Origin: Opitutaceae bacterium
Lineage (GTDB): Bacteria; Verrucomicrobiota; Verrucomicrobiia; Opitutales; Opitutaceae
NCBI GenBank assembly: GCA_027490995.1
Contig: JAIXWY010000011.1
Coordinates: forward strand, 1,178,001 to 1,242,000
DNA length: 64,000 bases
Reading direction: 5' to 3'
Each line of letters opens with the position of its first letter. Position 1 is the first letter of the stretch. The notes under the pieces were generated by a model. That model was not told the DNA's origin. It made no database searches and saw only the letters and a program-made list of their open reading frames with translations. Made by a program: the position numbers and the translations under genes. Positions 55,564 to 64,000 of the stretch are shown here, one piece after another.

Positions 55564-55576
55564 ATTTCAGTGAAAT
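55564..55576. promoter_or_regulatory. Candidate LacI-type operator upstream of the lacI-like gene
   Basis: ATTTCAGTGAAAT is a perfect 13-bp palindrome around G55570, 26 nt before the regulator's start codon. It matches the core of the site at 54608-54622. A TTGACC about 28 nt upstream could be a -35 element, which would put the palindrome over the start of transcription. Autorepression is the simplest reading. Confidence 0.65.
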
Positions 55577-55601
55577 TCTCAAGCAGGGTTACCCCCGCCC
55601 G

Positions 55602-56627
55602 ATGCTGATCACAGAAATTGCCGTCAAAGCCCGAGTATCGCCCGCGACTGTTTCGCGAGCGATCAATCAGCCGCAGCTGGTCGCTGCGGAGAGCTTGGCG
55701 CGCATTCGGGCGGTGATGGAGCAGCACAACTACGTGCCAGCGCCGCTGAATCGGCGACGTGGTCCGAAGGCGCGGTTGCCGGAGCAACGGCGCATCGGCG
55801 TATGGTTCGTGGGGGCCCGGGCGAATAATCCGAGCCTGAATTGGTTTCAGGACCAATTGCTGCAGGTGCAGTCGACGGATCCCCGGTACCGCGTGGATCT
55901 TCGGGTTTTGTTCTCGAGCACGCCGGATGAGCTCCCGCGCAACCTCGCGAGCGAACGCCTGGACGGGGTGATCATCCAGGGCATGGAGCCCTCGGCGGAG
56001 TGCCTAAGTAAGTTGCGCGAGATTCCGCACGTCTGGTTCATGACGCGGCGGTCAGCGACTTATCCGGGCGACTACGTGGAGCCAAACAATCAGGAAAACG
56101 GCCAGATCGCGGCCAATTACCTGTTCGAACGGGGCCATAAGAGTGTGGCGGTGATCACGACTGATCCGGACTACAGCGCGATCGTCCATCGCAATCGGGC
56201 CTTTGTGGAACGGGCGAAGGAACTGGGAATCTCGGTCCACGCCGTGTTGGGCACTGCGAACCCCGGGGTCAGCTACCTCGAGGCCGCGATGAACACGGAA
56301 GTCGATGCTCTGGTGAAGCGACTCCTCGAAAGTTCGCCCCGGGCGACGGGCCTTTATATTCCCGTGGACCACTTCTGCGGCACCTTCTTCCGCTCCCTCC
56401 GCGAGGCTGGGCGCAAGGCCGGTCGGGATTTCGAGGCGATCCTCGGAAATTATAACCCGGTCATTTATCACAACTTAGATCACTCACCGGCGGTGATCGA
56501 CATCAATCTCCCCCTGCTCGTGCGCAAGGTGGTCGACCACCTCTTGTGGCGCATCGAAAATCCAACCATTGGCGGTCGGATCGGGATCACGATTTCTCCT
56601 CGGCTCCTTACTAAAAACCTGTCTTAA
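55602..56627 (+). CDS. LacI-family transcriptional regulator
   Basis: A 341-residue repressor-type regulator. The N-terminal helix-turn-helix is ITEIAVKARVSPATVSRAINQPQLV, with hinge region NYVPAPLNRR. The periplasmic-binding-like effector domain includes DGVIIQGMEPS, NNQENGQIAANYLFERGHKSVAVIT, and a C-terminal PAVIDINLPLL block. Effector probably a sugar, given the catabolic neighbours. Matching palindromes lie before this gene and in the divergent promoter of the isomerase and five-gene chain, so it probably represses itself and both neighbours. Confidence 0.92.
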   Translation: MLITEIAVKARVSPATVSRAINQPQLVAAESLARIRAVMEQHNYVPAPLNRRRGPKARLPEQRRIGVWFVGARANNPSLNWFQDQLLQVQSTDPRYRVDLRVLFSSTPDELPRNLASERLDGVIIQGMEPSAECLSKLREIPHVWFMTRRSATYPGDYVEPNNQENGQIAANYLFERGHKSVAVITTDPDYSAIVHRNRAFVERAKELGISVHAVLGTANPGVSYLEAAMNTEVDALVKRLLESSPRATGLYIPVDHFCGTFFRSLREAGRKAGRDFEAILGNYNPVIYHNLDHSPAVIDINLPLLVRKVVDHLLWRIENPTIGGRIGITISPRLLTKNLS

Positions 56628-56727
56628 CCGTCCCCCCCACTGTTCACAGCCGAGCAGCCCTCACTCACTCCTTTCCACTGAATGCGCCAATCGTGTTCAA
56701 GACCGGAAGCTACAAACCACACAACAC

Positions 56728-59700
56728 ATGATACCCACCCCGCGTACCCCCGCTGACCGCGCCAAGCGAATGCTGGCGATCGGTCTTGCGGCGCTGATCA
56801 CGGCGACCTCTGCCCACGGGCAGCAGGACGCCGACTCGGTTCGCCGCCTCCAGGAAGAGAATGCCAGTCTCCGGCGTCGACTCGCCGAGATGGAGGCGAT
56901 CTCTCGTCCTGCGCCGTCCGCCGCTCCGGCTGCCGCTTCGGCCGCCAGCTCGTCGGTCGCCGCTCCGGCCGCTCCGGCGGAATCCGACGTCCTGACCCTG
57001 TCCGCCTTCGAGGTGAACACGGATCGTGACTTCGGCTACCTGAAGACGAACGCCGCCACCGCCACCAAGATCGGCATGGAGATCCAAAAGATCCCCATGA
57101 ACGTTCAGGTGCTGTCGCGCGAGTTCCTCGACGACACGAATGCGCGTTCGCTGACCGACCTCTTCCGCTACTCCGCGGCGGCGTCGGGCGACACCCGCTT
57201 CGCGATGCGCGTTCCGGCCAACTCGGCGACCCCGCAGGGTACCTTCACCATGCGCGGCTTCGTTGTGAACAGCCTGATGAAGAACGGTGTCTTCCGCTAC
57301 ACGGCCTACAACCTCGACACGATCGAGCGCGTGGACGTGATCAAGGGTCCGGCGGCCGTGTTCTTCGGCCAGGGCTACCCCGGCGGCGTCATCAACTACG
57401 TCAGCAAGCTGCCGCAGTTCACGGAAATCCCCACGACGGTCAGCTACACCATCAACGATAACTCCGGTCACAAGATCGTCCTCGACCACAACGCTGTGCT
57501 GTCGAAGAAGGCTGCTTTCCGTATCGTCGGTGCGTGGGATGACACCCAGGGCGAGCGCCGTTTCGAGTTCCGCCGGAACACGAACATCAACCCGTCCTTC
57601 GTCCTCGTTCCGTTCGACAGCGGCAAGGTGAAGATCACCCTCGAGGCCGAGCAGATGGACGAGACCTTCCAGTATAACGACTTCGACTGGATCTACAGCG
57701 ATTTCGCGGGCTGGAAGAACGCCGCCACCACCGGCGCGTTCGGTTCGTCCACCGCAACCTTGGCGAACACGATCCCCGCAAATGCCGGCAACGGTCTTGC
57801 GGCGGCCGTCGTTCAGAACACCACCACCCCGACCCTCGCGTACACGACCTACATCAACAACAAGCGTGTCGCGACGGGCGACTGGGGTCTCCCTTCCTAC
57901 ACGAGCGTGGAGCGCGGCGCGTACATCACGAATGCCGCTGGCCAATTCGTGAAGGATGAAGCGTTCAACTACACGAGCCGTGGTGCGCAGTTCAATAACA
58001 AGATCCGCAACGTCTCCGCGACGATCGACCTGAGCCCGTTCGAATGGCTCGACGTTCGCTACAACTACTTCAAGGAGAATTCGGAGAATTACTCCATCGG
58101 TCAGGGTGGCGCCATCCAGACTCCGTACGCCAACGGCGTGAACTGGAACGTCGCGACGGGTAACCTTTCCGGTTACTATCGCTACGCCCAGACGCACAAC
58201 GTTGACGCGGTCGCCAAGTTCGACGTCCTCGGCATCAAGAGCAAGGTGCTGCTGGGCTTCCAGCGCATCAATCCGTACCAGCAGTTCCTCGGCGGTCAGG
58301 CGTTCAGCGACGTGCAGTGGGCCTTCCTCCCGGGCGCCCGCAACACGACGTCGAACCCCGACTACGCCGGCACCAACGTCCAGAAGTATGACTTCGGTGG
58401 CGTTCCGGTGAATCAGGTCATCCGCGATCGCGCGGGTGCGATCAAGCCGGTGCGTCAGATCTACTCGAACTTCGATCCGGGCTTCGAGATCTATCCTGAC
58501 ATCAGCGTCTATCACCAGACGGACCGCAATGCCTTGGACGGCTACAAGACCAAGCAGCACTCGGCCTACGTGAACTACCAGGCTTCGATGCTGGATGATC
58601 GCCTGACCGTTCTGGCCGGCTACCGCGAGGAAAAGGACTGGGCCCGTGGCCAGTTCCAGCCGAACAACTATCCGTGGTACATCTACTTCCCGGACATGCA
58701 CCTCAATCCGACGGCTTATCCGGAGAACGTCTGGGGTCACTCGATCTCGTACCAGCGCGGCCTGAAGAGCGATCGTAAGGGCGACTCCTACATGGGCGGT
58801 CTCTCGTACGCCATCACGAAGGAAATCTCGCTCTACGCGTCGAACTCGAAGACCTTTAAGTTCAACTCGGGCCGTCAGTCCGGCATCTTCGCCGGTGACG
58901 AAGAACTCTGGTTCAACGATGCCCGTGCCTTCGGCGCTGGCGGCGTCCCCGGCCAGTCGTTCAGCTACCTCGGTCAGACGGTCACGAGCCTCGCGCAGTT
59001 CCGCGAGATCCTCACCCAGCGTGGGGTGTTCGAGCTGCTGAAGAACGAGACCGGTATGAACTGGGAAGTCGGCGCCAAGATCTCGAAGGCTGACGGCAAG
59101 CTCGTCGGTACCTTCTCGGTCTTCCGCGGCGAGCGTGAGAACCAGATGCTGGATGACGGTGCCAAGCAGTCCAACCTCGAAGAGCCGCTGAACTTCAGCA
59201 CCACGCTCTTCCCGGTCGGCTCGCCCTACCGTGGCCAGCGCCTCCTCCGCTGGCGCACCACCGATCTGCTCAACCGGATCGAGGGTACCGAAGCTGAGGT
59301 CATCTGGACCCCGCGTCGTAACTTCCAGGCCGTGATCAACGGTTCCTGGCTGAAGACGGCGAAGACGGTGTACGACAAGACCCGCGCCGCCCCCGGCACG
59401 ACCGCGTACAACGCCCTCACCCCGGCCGCCAAGGTCGCGTCCGACATCTACTATAACGCGCGCATCGAGAACGTTCCGGAGTTCCGCTTCAACTTCTTCG
59501 GTAACTACACGTTCACGGACGGTCTGGTCAACGGCCTCGGCCGTGGCTCGCGCGTCGGCTTCGGCGCCCGCTACTCGTCTGAGACGGTCGTTTCCCGTTC
59601 GGTTGACTGGAATCCCCTCCGCAACGGCTACCAGGCGGGCGACTACCTGGTGTTCGACCTCACGGCGACCTATCCGTGGGAATTCCTCGGCTACCGCGTC

Positions 59701-59808
59701 GACTCCACGTTCGGTGTCTACAACGTGACCGACGAGAAGTACTCGGAAGGCTCCTTCGTGCTGTCCCCGGCTCGTAACTGGATCTTCCGCAACACGCTCA
59801 AGTTCTAA
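56728..59808 (+). CDS. TonB-dependent outer-membrane receptor with N-terminal coiled coil
   Basis: A 1026-residue active transporter of the outer membrane, energised by TonB. Signal peptide 1-31, a short heptad region at ~35-57 (SVRRLQEENASLRRRLAEMEA), an Ala/Pro/Ser linker (58-85) and a TonB-box-like VLTLSAFEV before the plug. The plug (about 105-245) has IPMNVQVLSREFLDD, TFTMRGF and IERVDVIKGPAAVFFGQGYPGGVINYVSK. The barrel ends in a terminal Phe (NTLKF). It uses many GGT, CGT and GTT codons where neighbours prefer GGC and CGC, a sign of high expression. Substrate likely a plant-type oligosaccharide or chelate; not determinable. Confidence 0.93.
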   Translation: MIPTPRTPADRAKRMLAIGLAALITATSAHGQQDADSVRRLQEENASLRRRLAEMEAISRPAPSAAPAAASAASSSVAAPAAPAESDVLTLSAFEVNTDRDFGYLKTNAATATKIGMEIQKIPMNVQVLSREFLDDTNARSLTDLFRYSAAASGDTRFAMRVPANSATPQGTFTMRGFVVNSLMKNGVFRYTAYNLDTIERVDVIKGPAAVFFGQGYPGGVINYVSKLPQFTEIPTTVSYTINDNSGHKIVLDHNAVLSKKAAFRIVGAWDDTQGERRFEFRRNTNINPSFVLVPFDSGKVKITLEAEQMDETFQYNDFDWIYSDFAGWKNAATTGAFGSSTATLANTIPANAGNGLAAAVVQNTTTPTLAYTTYINNKRVATGDWGLPSYTSVERGAYITNAAGQFVKDEAFNYTSRGAQFNNKIRNVSATIDLSPFEWLDVRYNYFKENSENYSIGQGGAIQTPYANGVNWNVATGNLSGYYRYAQTHNVDAVAKFDVLGIKSKVLLGFQRINPYQQFLGGQAFSDVQWAFLPGARNTTSNPDYAGTNVQKYDFGGVPVNQVIRDRAGAIKPVRQIYSNFDPGFEIYPDISVYHQTDRNALDGYKTKQHSAYVNYQASMLDDRLTVLAGYREEKDWARGQFQPNNYPWYIYFPDMHLNPTAYPENVWGHSISYQRGLKSDRKGDSYMGGLSYAITKEISLYASNSKTFKFNSGRQSGIFAGDEELWFNDARAFGAGGVPGQSFSYLGQTVTSLAQFREILTQRGVFELLKNETGMNWEVGAKISKADGKLVGTFSVFRGERENQMLDDGAKQSNLEEPLNFSTTLFPVGSPYRGQRLLRWRTTDLLNRIEGTEAEVIWTPRRNFQAVINGSWLKTAKTVYDKTRAAPGTTAYNALTPAAKVASDIYYNARIENVPEFRFNFFGNYTFTDGLVNGLGRGSRVGFGARYSSETVVSRSVDWNPLRNGYQAGDYLVFDLTATYPWEFLGYRVDSTFGVYNVTDEKYSEGSFVLSPARNWIFRNTLKF

Positions 59809-59869
59809 TGTCTCCCCCGCCTCGCTCCTTCCGGAGCGAAGCGGGATGATGTGAATGCTTGAGTCAAAC

Positions 59870-59908
59870 GGGGCGGAGGCCACAAGCCTCCGCCCCTTTT
59901 TATTTTCT
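59870..59908 (+). terminator. Rho-independent terminator after the TonB-dependent receptor
   Basis: GGGGCGGAGG and CCTCCGCCCC form a perfect 10-bp stem around a CCACAAG loop, followed by TTTTTATTTT. It ends 10 nt before the next gene and closes the receptor transcript. Confidence 0.92.
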
Positions 59909-59918
59909 TCCCCCTTCC

Positions 59919-60539
59919 ATGACCGTCTCCTTTCTCTCCGTCCTGCGTTCCTCCCTCGCATTCTCCGCGAGCCTCCTCGTTGCCCTGACCACGGCCCACG
60001 CCTCTCCGGCTTCCGCCGTCGCCCCCACCGGGTCGTCCAGCCGCGCTTTCGCGACGGCCACCGCGACCGATTTTAACGGCACTTGGAAAATCGATCTTCA
60101 CCGCAGCACCGAACTCAGCCCGTGGAAATCCCTCGAGCTGACGTTCGACGTCAAGGGCGACCATGTCATCCTCCATCGGGCTTTCGCCTGGGGTCGTCGT
60201 ACCTTCAGAGAAACCCTGAATCTCAACCTCAAGCAGGAGGTGAATCTCGTCCCCACGCCTTGGTGGCCCGACAACCGCCATCTCGGTGCGTACTCCACCG
60301 GCGATCACATCAAGCGCGTGCGTGCCACGTGGCTGGATGGGGGGCGTCTGCTGCGGCTCTCCAGCGATCTGACGCTCGAGACTCAACAGGGTAACCGCGA
60401 GGTGAACATCCTCAGCGACTACAAGCTCTCCGCCAACGGAGCCGTGCTCACGCTCACCGAGCTGCGCAGCACGCGCAATCGACCCATCGTGTACGTTTTC
60501 ACCCGCGTTCCCGCCGCCTCCGTTTCCGTAAAGCCATGA
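59919..60539 (+). CDS. Hypothetical secreted lipocalin-like protein
   Basis: A 206-residue protein of unknown function. The signal peptide (FLSVLRSSLAFSASLLVALTTAHA) is followed by a Ser/Ala/Thr linker. From residue ~50 a beta-rich domain starts DFNGTWKIDLHRSTEL, the GTWKxD-type opening of lipocalin-like domains, and continues with alternating strands (LRLSSDLTLETQ, REVNILSDYKLSANGAVLTLTELRS). Its stop overlaps the start of the GxGYxYP gene (ATGA), so the two are translationally coupled. Confidence 0.72.
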   Translation: MTVSFLSVLRSSLAFSASLLVALTTAHASPASAVAPTGSSSRAFATATATDFNGTWKIDLHRSTELSPWKSLELTFDVKGDHVILHRAFAWGRRTFRETLNLNLKQEVNLVPTPWWPDNRHLGAYSTGDHIKRVRATWLDGGRLLRLSSDLTLETQQGNREVNILSDYKLSANGAVLTLTELRSTRNRPIVYVFTRVPAASVSVKP

Positions 60540-62191
60540 AGCGTTTCTCTGCCTTCCTCCTCGTCGTCGCGCTCACCGGTGCCGCCAGCGCCGCCGGGAT
60601 CGAACCCAAGAAGGTCGATCGCGCTCCATCCCATGCCACCCTGATTCCCCTCTCGGAGAACTGGCGCATGGATGGCGACATTCCCACTCATGCACTGATC
60701 CTTTCTCTGCAGGGTCTCGCAAATCGAGAGTCCCCCCAAGTCTACTTGGAATACCCAAAGACCTGGCAATGGGAGATCGTCCGTCCCCTCATCGGATTTC
60801 TCGAGCGTCGCCACGGCGTGCGCTTCGATCGACTCGCCGAGAACGACGCCGCCGGTGCCCTCCAGCGCTTCAGTCGTTTCGCCAAGGGCTACGTGGTCTG
60901 GGACCGCGAGGTCCGCAGCTCACTCCTCGTCGCCTTCACTGCCGCCGGCGTGCTCGATGGCGTCGTGGTCAGCGAGGAGCTTATCCCGCTCGCCGAAAAG
61001 CATGGTCTGAGGAAACTAGAAGATCTCCGTGGACGCTTCCGGGGCCAGCCAGACCATCAGATCTATCGCTGGGCCAAAGACACGTACTGGAGCCGCTGCT
61101 CACGCGACTACTACGTCGTCCTCGGCGGCCATGCCGGCATGGAAATGCAGCCGGGCGTCGCCGACTTTGCGATCAAGACGCGTGCGTTCTGCGCCGACCT
61201 GTCCGCGAACCCCGCGCACCCGGAAGAGCTCGCGCTCCTGAACGAGCTCCTCGCTCAGCAGAACGCGGGGAGCGTCGTGCTTGGCTGGCATTCCTATGCC
61301 AAGGACACCGAGGGGCAGCACACCACGCTGGTGGGCAACTACGGGTTGATCATGGAGGGGCTGCATAATGTCCCGAACGTGTCCTTCACCTGCCAAATCC
61401 CGCTCACCCCCGACTTCAAGTTCCGCAACAACCACTCGGTCGAGAAGAACACGCGCCTCAAGCCCGAGAAAAAAGTCTACGTCGCGGCCCTCGCGACCGA
61501 TTCGATGGGCATCGGCGCGTGGACCAAACCGGGCCGCGGCAAAATCCCCTATGGTTGGCAGGTGCTGATGAACTGGGTGTGGATGAATCCTCCCGCTCTC
61601 CAGTTCTTTTACGAGGACAAGACGCCGAACGACTACTTCATCGGCGGCCTGAGTGGACCCGGCTACATGTACCCGAAATCCATTCCCGCCGACAAATTTC
61701 CTCGGCTCATGTCCAGCGCCCGCGATCTCATGACCCGTCTCGACCTCCGCGTCATGGAAATCATGGACTATTCCGAGGGTAATCGCCACGTCGGCAACAC
61801 CGACTTACCCAAGGAAATCGTCGACCGCTACTACCAGGAATTTCCGGATGTGATCGGCTTTATCAACGGCTACGGCACGGCGCGCACCTTCGATCTTCGC
61901 GATACGCGCCCCTTCCTGAGCTACGATTACTACCTCGATGTAGAGCGGCCTGAGGAAGAGGCCGCTGCCGACGTCGAGGAGCTGATCCAGCTCAATCCAC
62001 AGCGGCCTTACTTCCTGCTCATGCACATTCGCGAGACCAACACGGTCGATAAAGTGGCCTCGATTCTGGATCGCCTGAGCGAGCCGGTGGAAGTGGTACC
62101 GCTGGACGTCTTCCTGAAGCTGGCCGCCGCGGAAAAGACCTACCGCACGAATTATCAGAAGCCGTCCGATCCGGTGGATCTGAATCCCTAA
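60536..62191 (+). CDS. GxGYxYP family secreted protein, putative glycoside hydrolase
   Basis: A 551-residue exported protein with signal peptide FLLVVALTGAASAA. The family motif appears as GLSGPGYMYPKS around residues 371-382. The N-terminal part (about 40-230) contains THALILSLQGLANRESPQVYLEY, typical of the GxGYxYP N-terminal domain. DSMGIGAWTKPGRGKIPYGW and VMEIMDYSEGNRH are further conserved-looking blocks. The family is proposed to act on carbohydrates but has no settled reaction. It is coupled to the lipocalin-like gene upstream. Confidence 0.87.
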   Translation: MKRFSAFLLVVALTGAASAAGIEPKKVDRAPSHATLIPLSENWRMDGDIPTHALILSLQGLANRESPQVYLEYPKTWQWEIVRPLIGFLERRHGVRFDRLAENDAAGALQRFSRFAKGYVVWDREVRSSLLVAFTAAGVLDGVVVSEELIPLAEKHGLRKLEDLRGRFRGQPDHQIYRWAKDTYWSRCSRDYYVVLGGHAGMEMQPGVADFAIKTRAFCADLSANPAHPEELALLNELLAQQNAGSVVLGWHSYAKDTEGQHTTLVGNYGLIMEGLHNVPNVSFTCQIPLTPDFKFRNNHSVEKNTRLKPEKKVYVAALATDSMGIGAWTKPGRGKIPYGWQVLMNWVWMNPPALQFFYEDKTPNDYFIGGLSGPGYMYPKSIPADKFPRLMSSARDLMTRLDLRVMEIMDYSEGNRHVGNTDLPKEIVDRYYQEFPDVIGFINGYGTARTFDLRDTRPFLSYDYYLDVERPEEEAAADVEELIQLNPQRPYFLLMHIRETNTVDKVASILDRLSEPVEVVPLDVFLKLAAAEKTYRTNYQKPSDPVDLNP

Positions 62192-62244
62192 ACCCTGAAT
62201 TCAATCACGCGCAGGCGGCGTTCCCGTCTGCGCGCCTCGCCTTG

Positions 62245-64000
62245 ATGCCTTCGCGTCGTCGCCCGGTCCTGCTCCTGCTCTCCCTTGCCGCGTTGTTCGC
62301 CCCGGGCGCCCGGGGCGACTCTCCCCCGCGCGCTTCCAGCGTCGGGGAGGGGACGGCCAGAGATCGTGCAAGTCCGTCAGCCACCTCGGTGGGGCGGCCA
62401 CTGACCCACGACGACTACGATGGCTGGCGGTCGATCCTGAGTCCAACACTCGCGCCCGACGGGCAGACGGCCGCCTACGCCCTGATGCCTCTCGAAGGCG
62501 ACGGGGAGTTGGTGATTCGGGTCGTCCCCTCGGGCGATGAATGGCGTCAGCCGATCGGAGCGCTGCCTCCCCCCCCGACTGCCTCAGCCGACCACAATCC
62601 GGAACGACCTGCACCGCGGCGGGAGCCATCGGTCGTCTTCTCCCCGGAGGGTCGCTTCGTCATTGCCACCCGCTTCCCGTCCGACGCCGAACGGAAGGCC
62701 GCCCGGCGCGAGCGCAAGCCCATCACGGAGGGTTTACTCATCGTCAACACCGCGAACCGCAGCGTCGAGCGCATCGACCGCGTGCGCGGGTACCAGCTGG
62801 CGGGCAGAGACCAGCCGTGGCTTGCCGTGCTCGTCGCATCGTCCGATCCAGCCACGAAAGGAGCGGAGTTGCAGCTCCGTCCGCTCGACGCCGCCTCACC
62901 CACGGCCACCCGTCGCTTCGCCGGTGTCACGGAGTACGCGCTGCAGCGCGACGGTCGGACGCTGGTGTTCGCGACCGCAGCCGAGGGCGACCGGCCAGCC
63001 GGGCTGTTTCACGTGGTGCCCGGTACCGATGCTCCGCCCCAGCCGATCCTCACTGGCGCGCGCGAATACCGCCGGCTCACCTGGGACCGTCAGCAGCAGC
63101 GGCTGGCGTTCTTTGTTCAGCCCTCCGACGGGCGCGACGCCACCGATCCCAGCGGCGTCTTCGTCTGGGAGACGGCCACGGCTCAGGCGCGCCCCCTGAT
63201 CAACGCTGCAGCACCGGGCGCTGCGCTCTCCACCGGGCTGGCCGCGAGCCCCGACCATGCGCCGGTCTATTCGTTCGATGGATCTCACCTACTCCTCGTG
63301 CTGCGCCCAACCACGACCGCCGAGCCCATCGCTCCACCGGCGGACGACGAGGAACGCGTCACGGCGGACATCTGGCACTGGCAGGACGAGCTCCTGCAGC
63401 CCATGCAAGCCCAGCGGGCTCCGAGGGAACGCCTCCGTGGCCTCGCCGCGCGGATCGACGTGGCGACCGGAGCCACACAGGTACTGGGGGAATTCCTCCC
63501 GGCGCAAGTCACCCTCAGCCCCGATGGTCGACGCGCCTTCGTTCGCGATGACCGCCCATATCGGGCGCGACTGGATTTCGAAGGCCCCTTTCACGACCTC
63601 GTGATGTTCGCGGGCGACAGCGGAGAGCCAATCGTCGTGGCCCGTCAGCTCAACGACTGGACAGCGAGCCAGTGGTCACCGGATGGACGCTGGATCGCGT
63701 TTCATCAGGACGGTCGTTGGAACGCCTTCGACGCGCAGGCCGGGCAGCGGATCGATCTCACCGCGGGCCTGAGTGTTTCGCTCGTCAACGAGGACAACGA
63801 CCTTCCGCGGGCGCCGCTGCCGCACGGCGCGGCCGGCTGGACGAGCGACTCGGCCTCCTTCTTGGTCTACGATCGATTTGACCTCTGGCAGCTCTTCCTC
63901 GACGGCCGCCCCGCGCGTGCCCTCACGGCCGGCGCGGGACGGGAGTCAGGGATCGCACTCCGCCTCGTGGCTCCCGCCCCGACGCGCGGAGGCCGCGAGA
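62245..64000 (+). CDS. S9-family prolyl-oligopeptidase-like protein, beta-propeller part, cut by window edge
   Basis: An open frame of 585 codons running off the right edge. Signal peptide SRRRPVLLLLSLAALFAPGARG, then a start typical of S9 peptidases (LTHDDYDGWRSILSPTLAPDGQTAAYAL). Propeller blades with WD-like repeats follow (VVFSPEGRFVIATRF, QVTLSPDGRRAFVRDD, SQWSPDGRWIAFHQD, AGWTSDSASFLVYDRFDLW). The catalytic alpha/beta-hydrolase domain would lie beyond 64000, so the nucleophile Ser cannot be checked. It lies 53 nt after the GxGYxYP gene and may be cotranscribed. Confidence 0.8.
   Translation, partial: MPSRRRPVLLLLSLAALFAPGARGDSPPRASSVGEGTARDRASPSATSVGRPLTHDDYDGWRSILSPTLAPDGQTAAYALMPLEGDGELVIRVVPSGDEWRQPIGALPPPPTASADHNPERPAPRREPSVVFSPEGRFVIATRFPSDAERKAARRERKPITEGLLIVNTANRSVERIDRVRGYQLAGRDQPWLAVLVASSDPATKGAELQLRPLDAASPTATRRFAGVTEYALQRDGRTLVFATAAEGDRPAGLFHVVPGTDAPPQPILTGAREYRRLTWDRQQQRLAFFVQPSDGRDATDPSGVFVWETATAQARPLINAAAPGAALSTGLAASPDHAPVYSFDGSHLLLVLRPTTTAEPIAPPADDEERVTADIWHWQDELLQPMQAQRAPRERLRGLAARIDVATGATQVLGEFLPAQVTLSPDGRRAFVRDDRPYRARLDFEGPFHDLVMFAGDSGEPIVVARQLNDWTASQWSPDGRWIAFHQDGRWNAFDAQAGQRIDLTAGLSVSLVNEDNDLPRAPLPHGAAGWTSDSASFLVYDRFDLWQLFLDGRPARALTAGAGRESGIALRLVAPAPTRGGRE

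Noticed and set aside
59823..59838. Small hairpin CGCTCC/GGAGCG just after the receptor stop as a terminator
   Set aside because: No T-run follows; the strong terminator lies about 40 nt further on.
56710..59961. A continuous minus-strand open frame of about 1083 codons opposite the TonB receptor
   Set aside because: It mirrors the receptor exactly, has Val/Arg/Glu-rich low-information sequence and no domain. It results from strong codon bias of the plus-strand gene.

Overview
The window reads as chromosomal DNA from a high-GC Gram-negative bacterium, most likely a verrucomicrobium of the Opitutaceae type. The basis is a large TonB-dependent receptor with an N-terminal coiled coil and an IPMNVQVLSREFLDDTNA-like plug start, a GxGYxYP protein, a DUF6807/PmoA-like protein, secreted Ig-like repeat proteins and weak Shine-Dalgarno signals. 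This is recognition of family style, not a phylogenetic test. I see no rRNA, CRISPR array, transposase, integrase or replication origin. No stretch above 300 bases lacks a gene. Both edges cut genes: hrpA on the left and an S9 peptidase on the right.

1-8300: hrpA (partial), a small membrane protein, a molybdenum-cofactor group (sulfite-oxidase-fold enzyme, an orphan LysR-type DNA-binding domain, mobA), tRNA-Leu(CAG), KDPG aldolase, and a minus-strand run aroC / P-loop protein / Sua5. 8474-13573: gspD-gspE-gspF. 13610-20585 (minus): DUF3570 / apbE / TlpA-like thioredoxin / DUF4266 lipoprotein, followed by two secreted Ig-like proteins with the same tandem C-terminal domain. 20692-25806 (minus): gspG-H-I-J-K-L-M. 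A third secretion locus, an ExeA-like ATPase plus GspB, lies at 39039-40781. The window therefore holds most of a type II secretion system in three pieces, with no gspC or prepilin peptidase seen.

25987-40944: mreB-mreC-mreD-mrdA (cell-shape wall synthesis), DNA polymerase X, a menaquinone set (thioesterase, menE, menC), phosphoglucomutase and a UDP-sugar pyrophosphorylase, ftsB, the exeA/gspB pair and tRNA-Arg(ACG).

41041-64000: a catabolic, surface-oriented region. Two secreted peptidases are followed by two copies of a module pairing an uncharacterised large secreted protein with a BNR-repeat protein. One copy heads a five-gene chain with 4-nt overlaps (large protein, BNR protein, GH78 rhamnosidase, DUF6807 protein, exported PLP enzyme). 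Next come a sugar isomerase, a LacI-type regulator, a TonB-dependent receptor, a lipocalin-like secreted protein, a GxGYxYP protein and an S9 peptidase. Two near-identical 13-bp palindromes, one in front of the isomerase/five-gene divergon and one in front of lacI, are the likely LacI operators.

The best candidate for a poorly described system is the DUF3570-ApbE-TlpA-DUF4266 cluster. The DUF3570 protein, a predicted outer-membrane barrel, carries a DTISGAS motif matching the consensus used by ApbE to attach FMN covalently. This suggests a flavinylated outer-membrane redox protein with its own maturation enzyme, thioredoxin and Cys-tailed lipoprotein.
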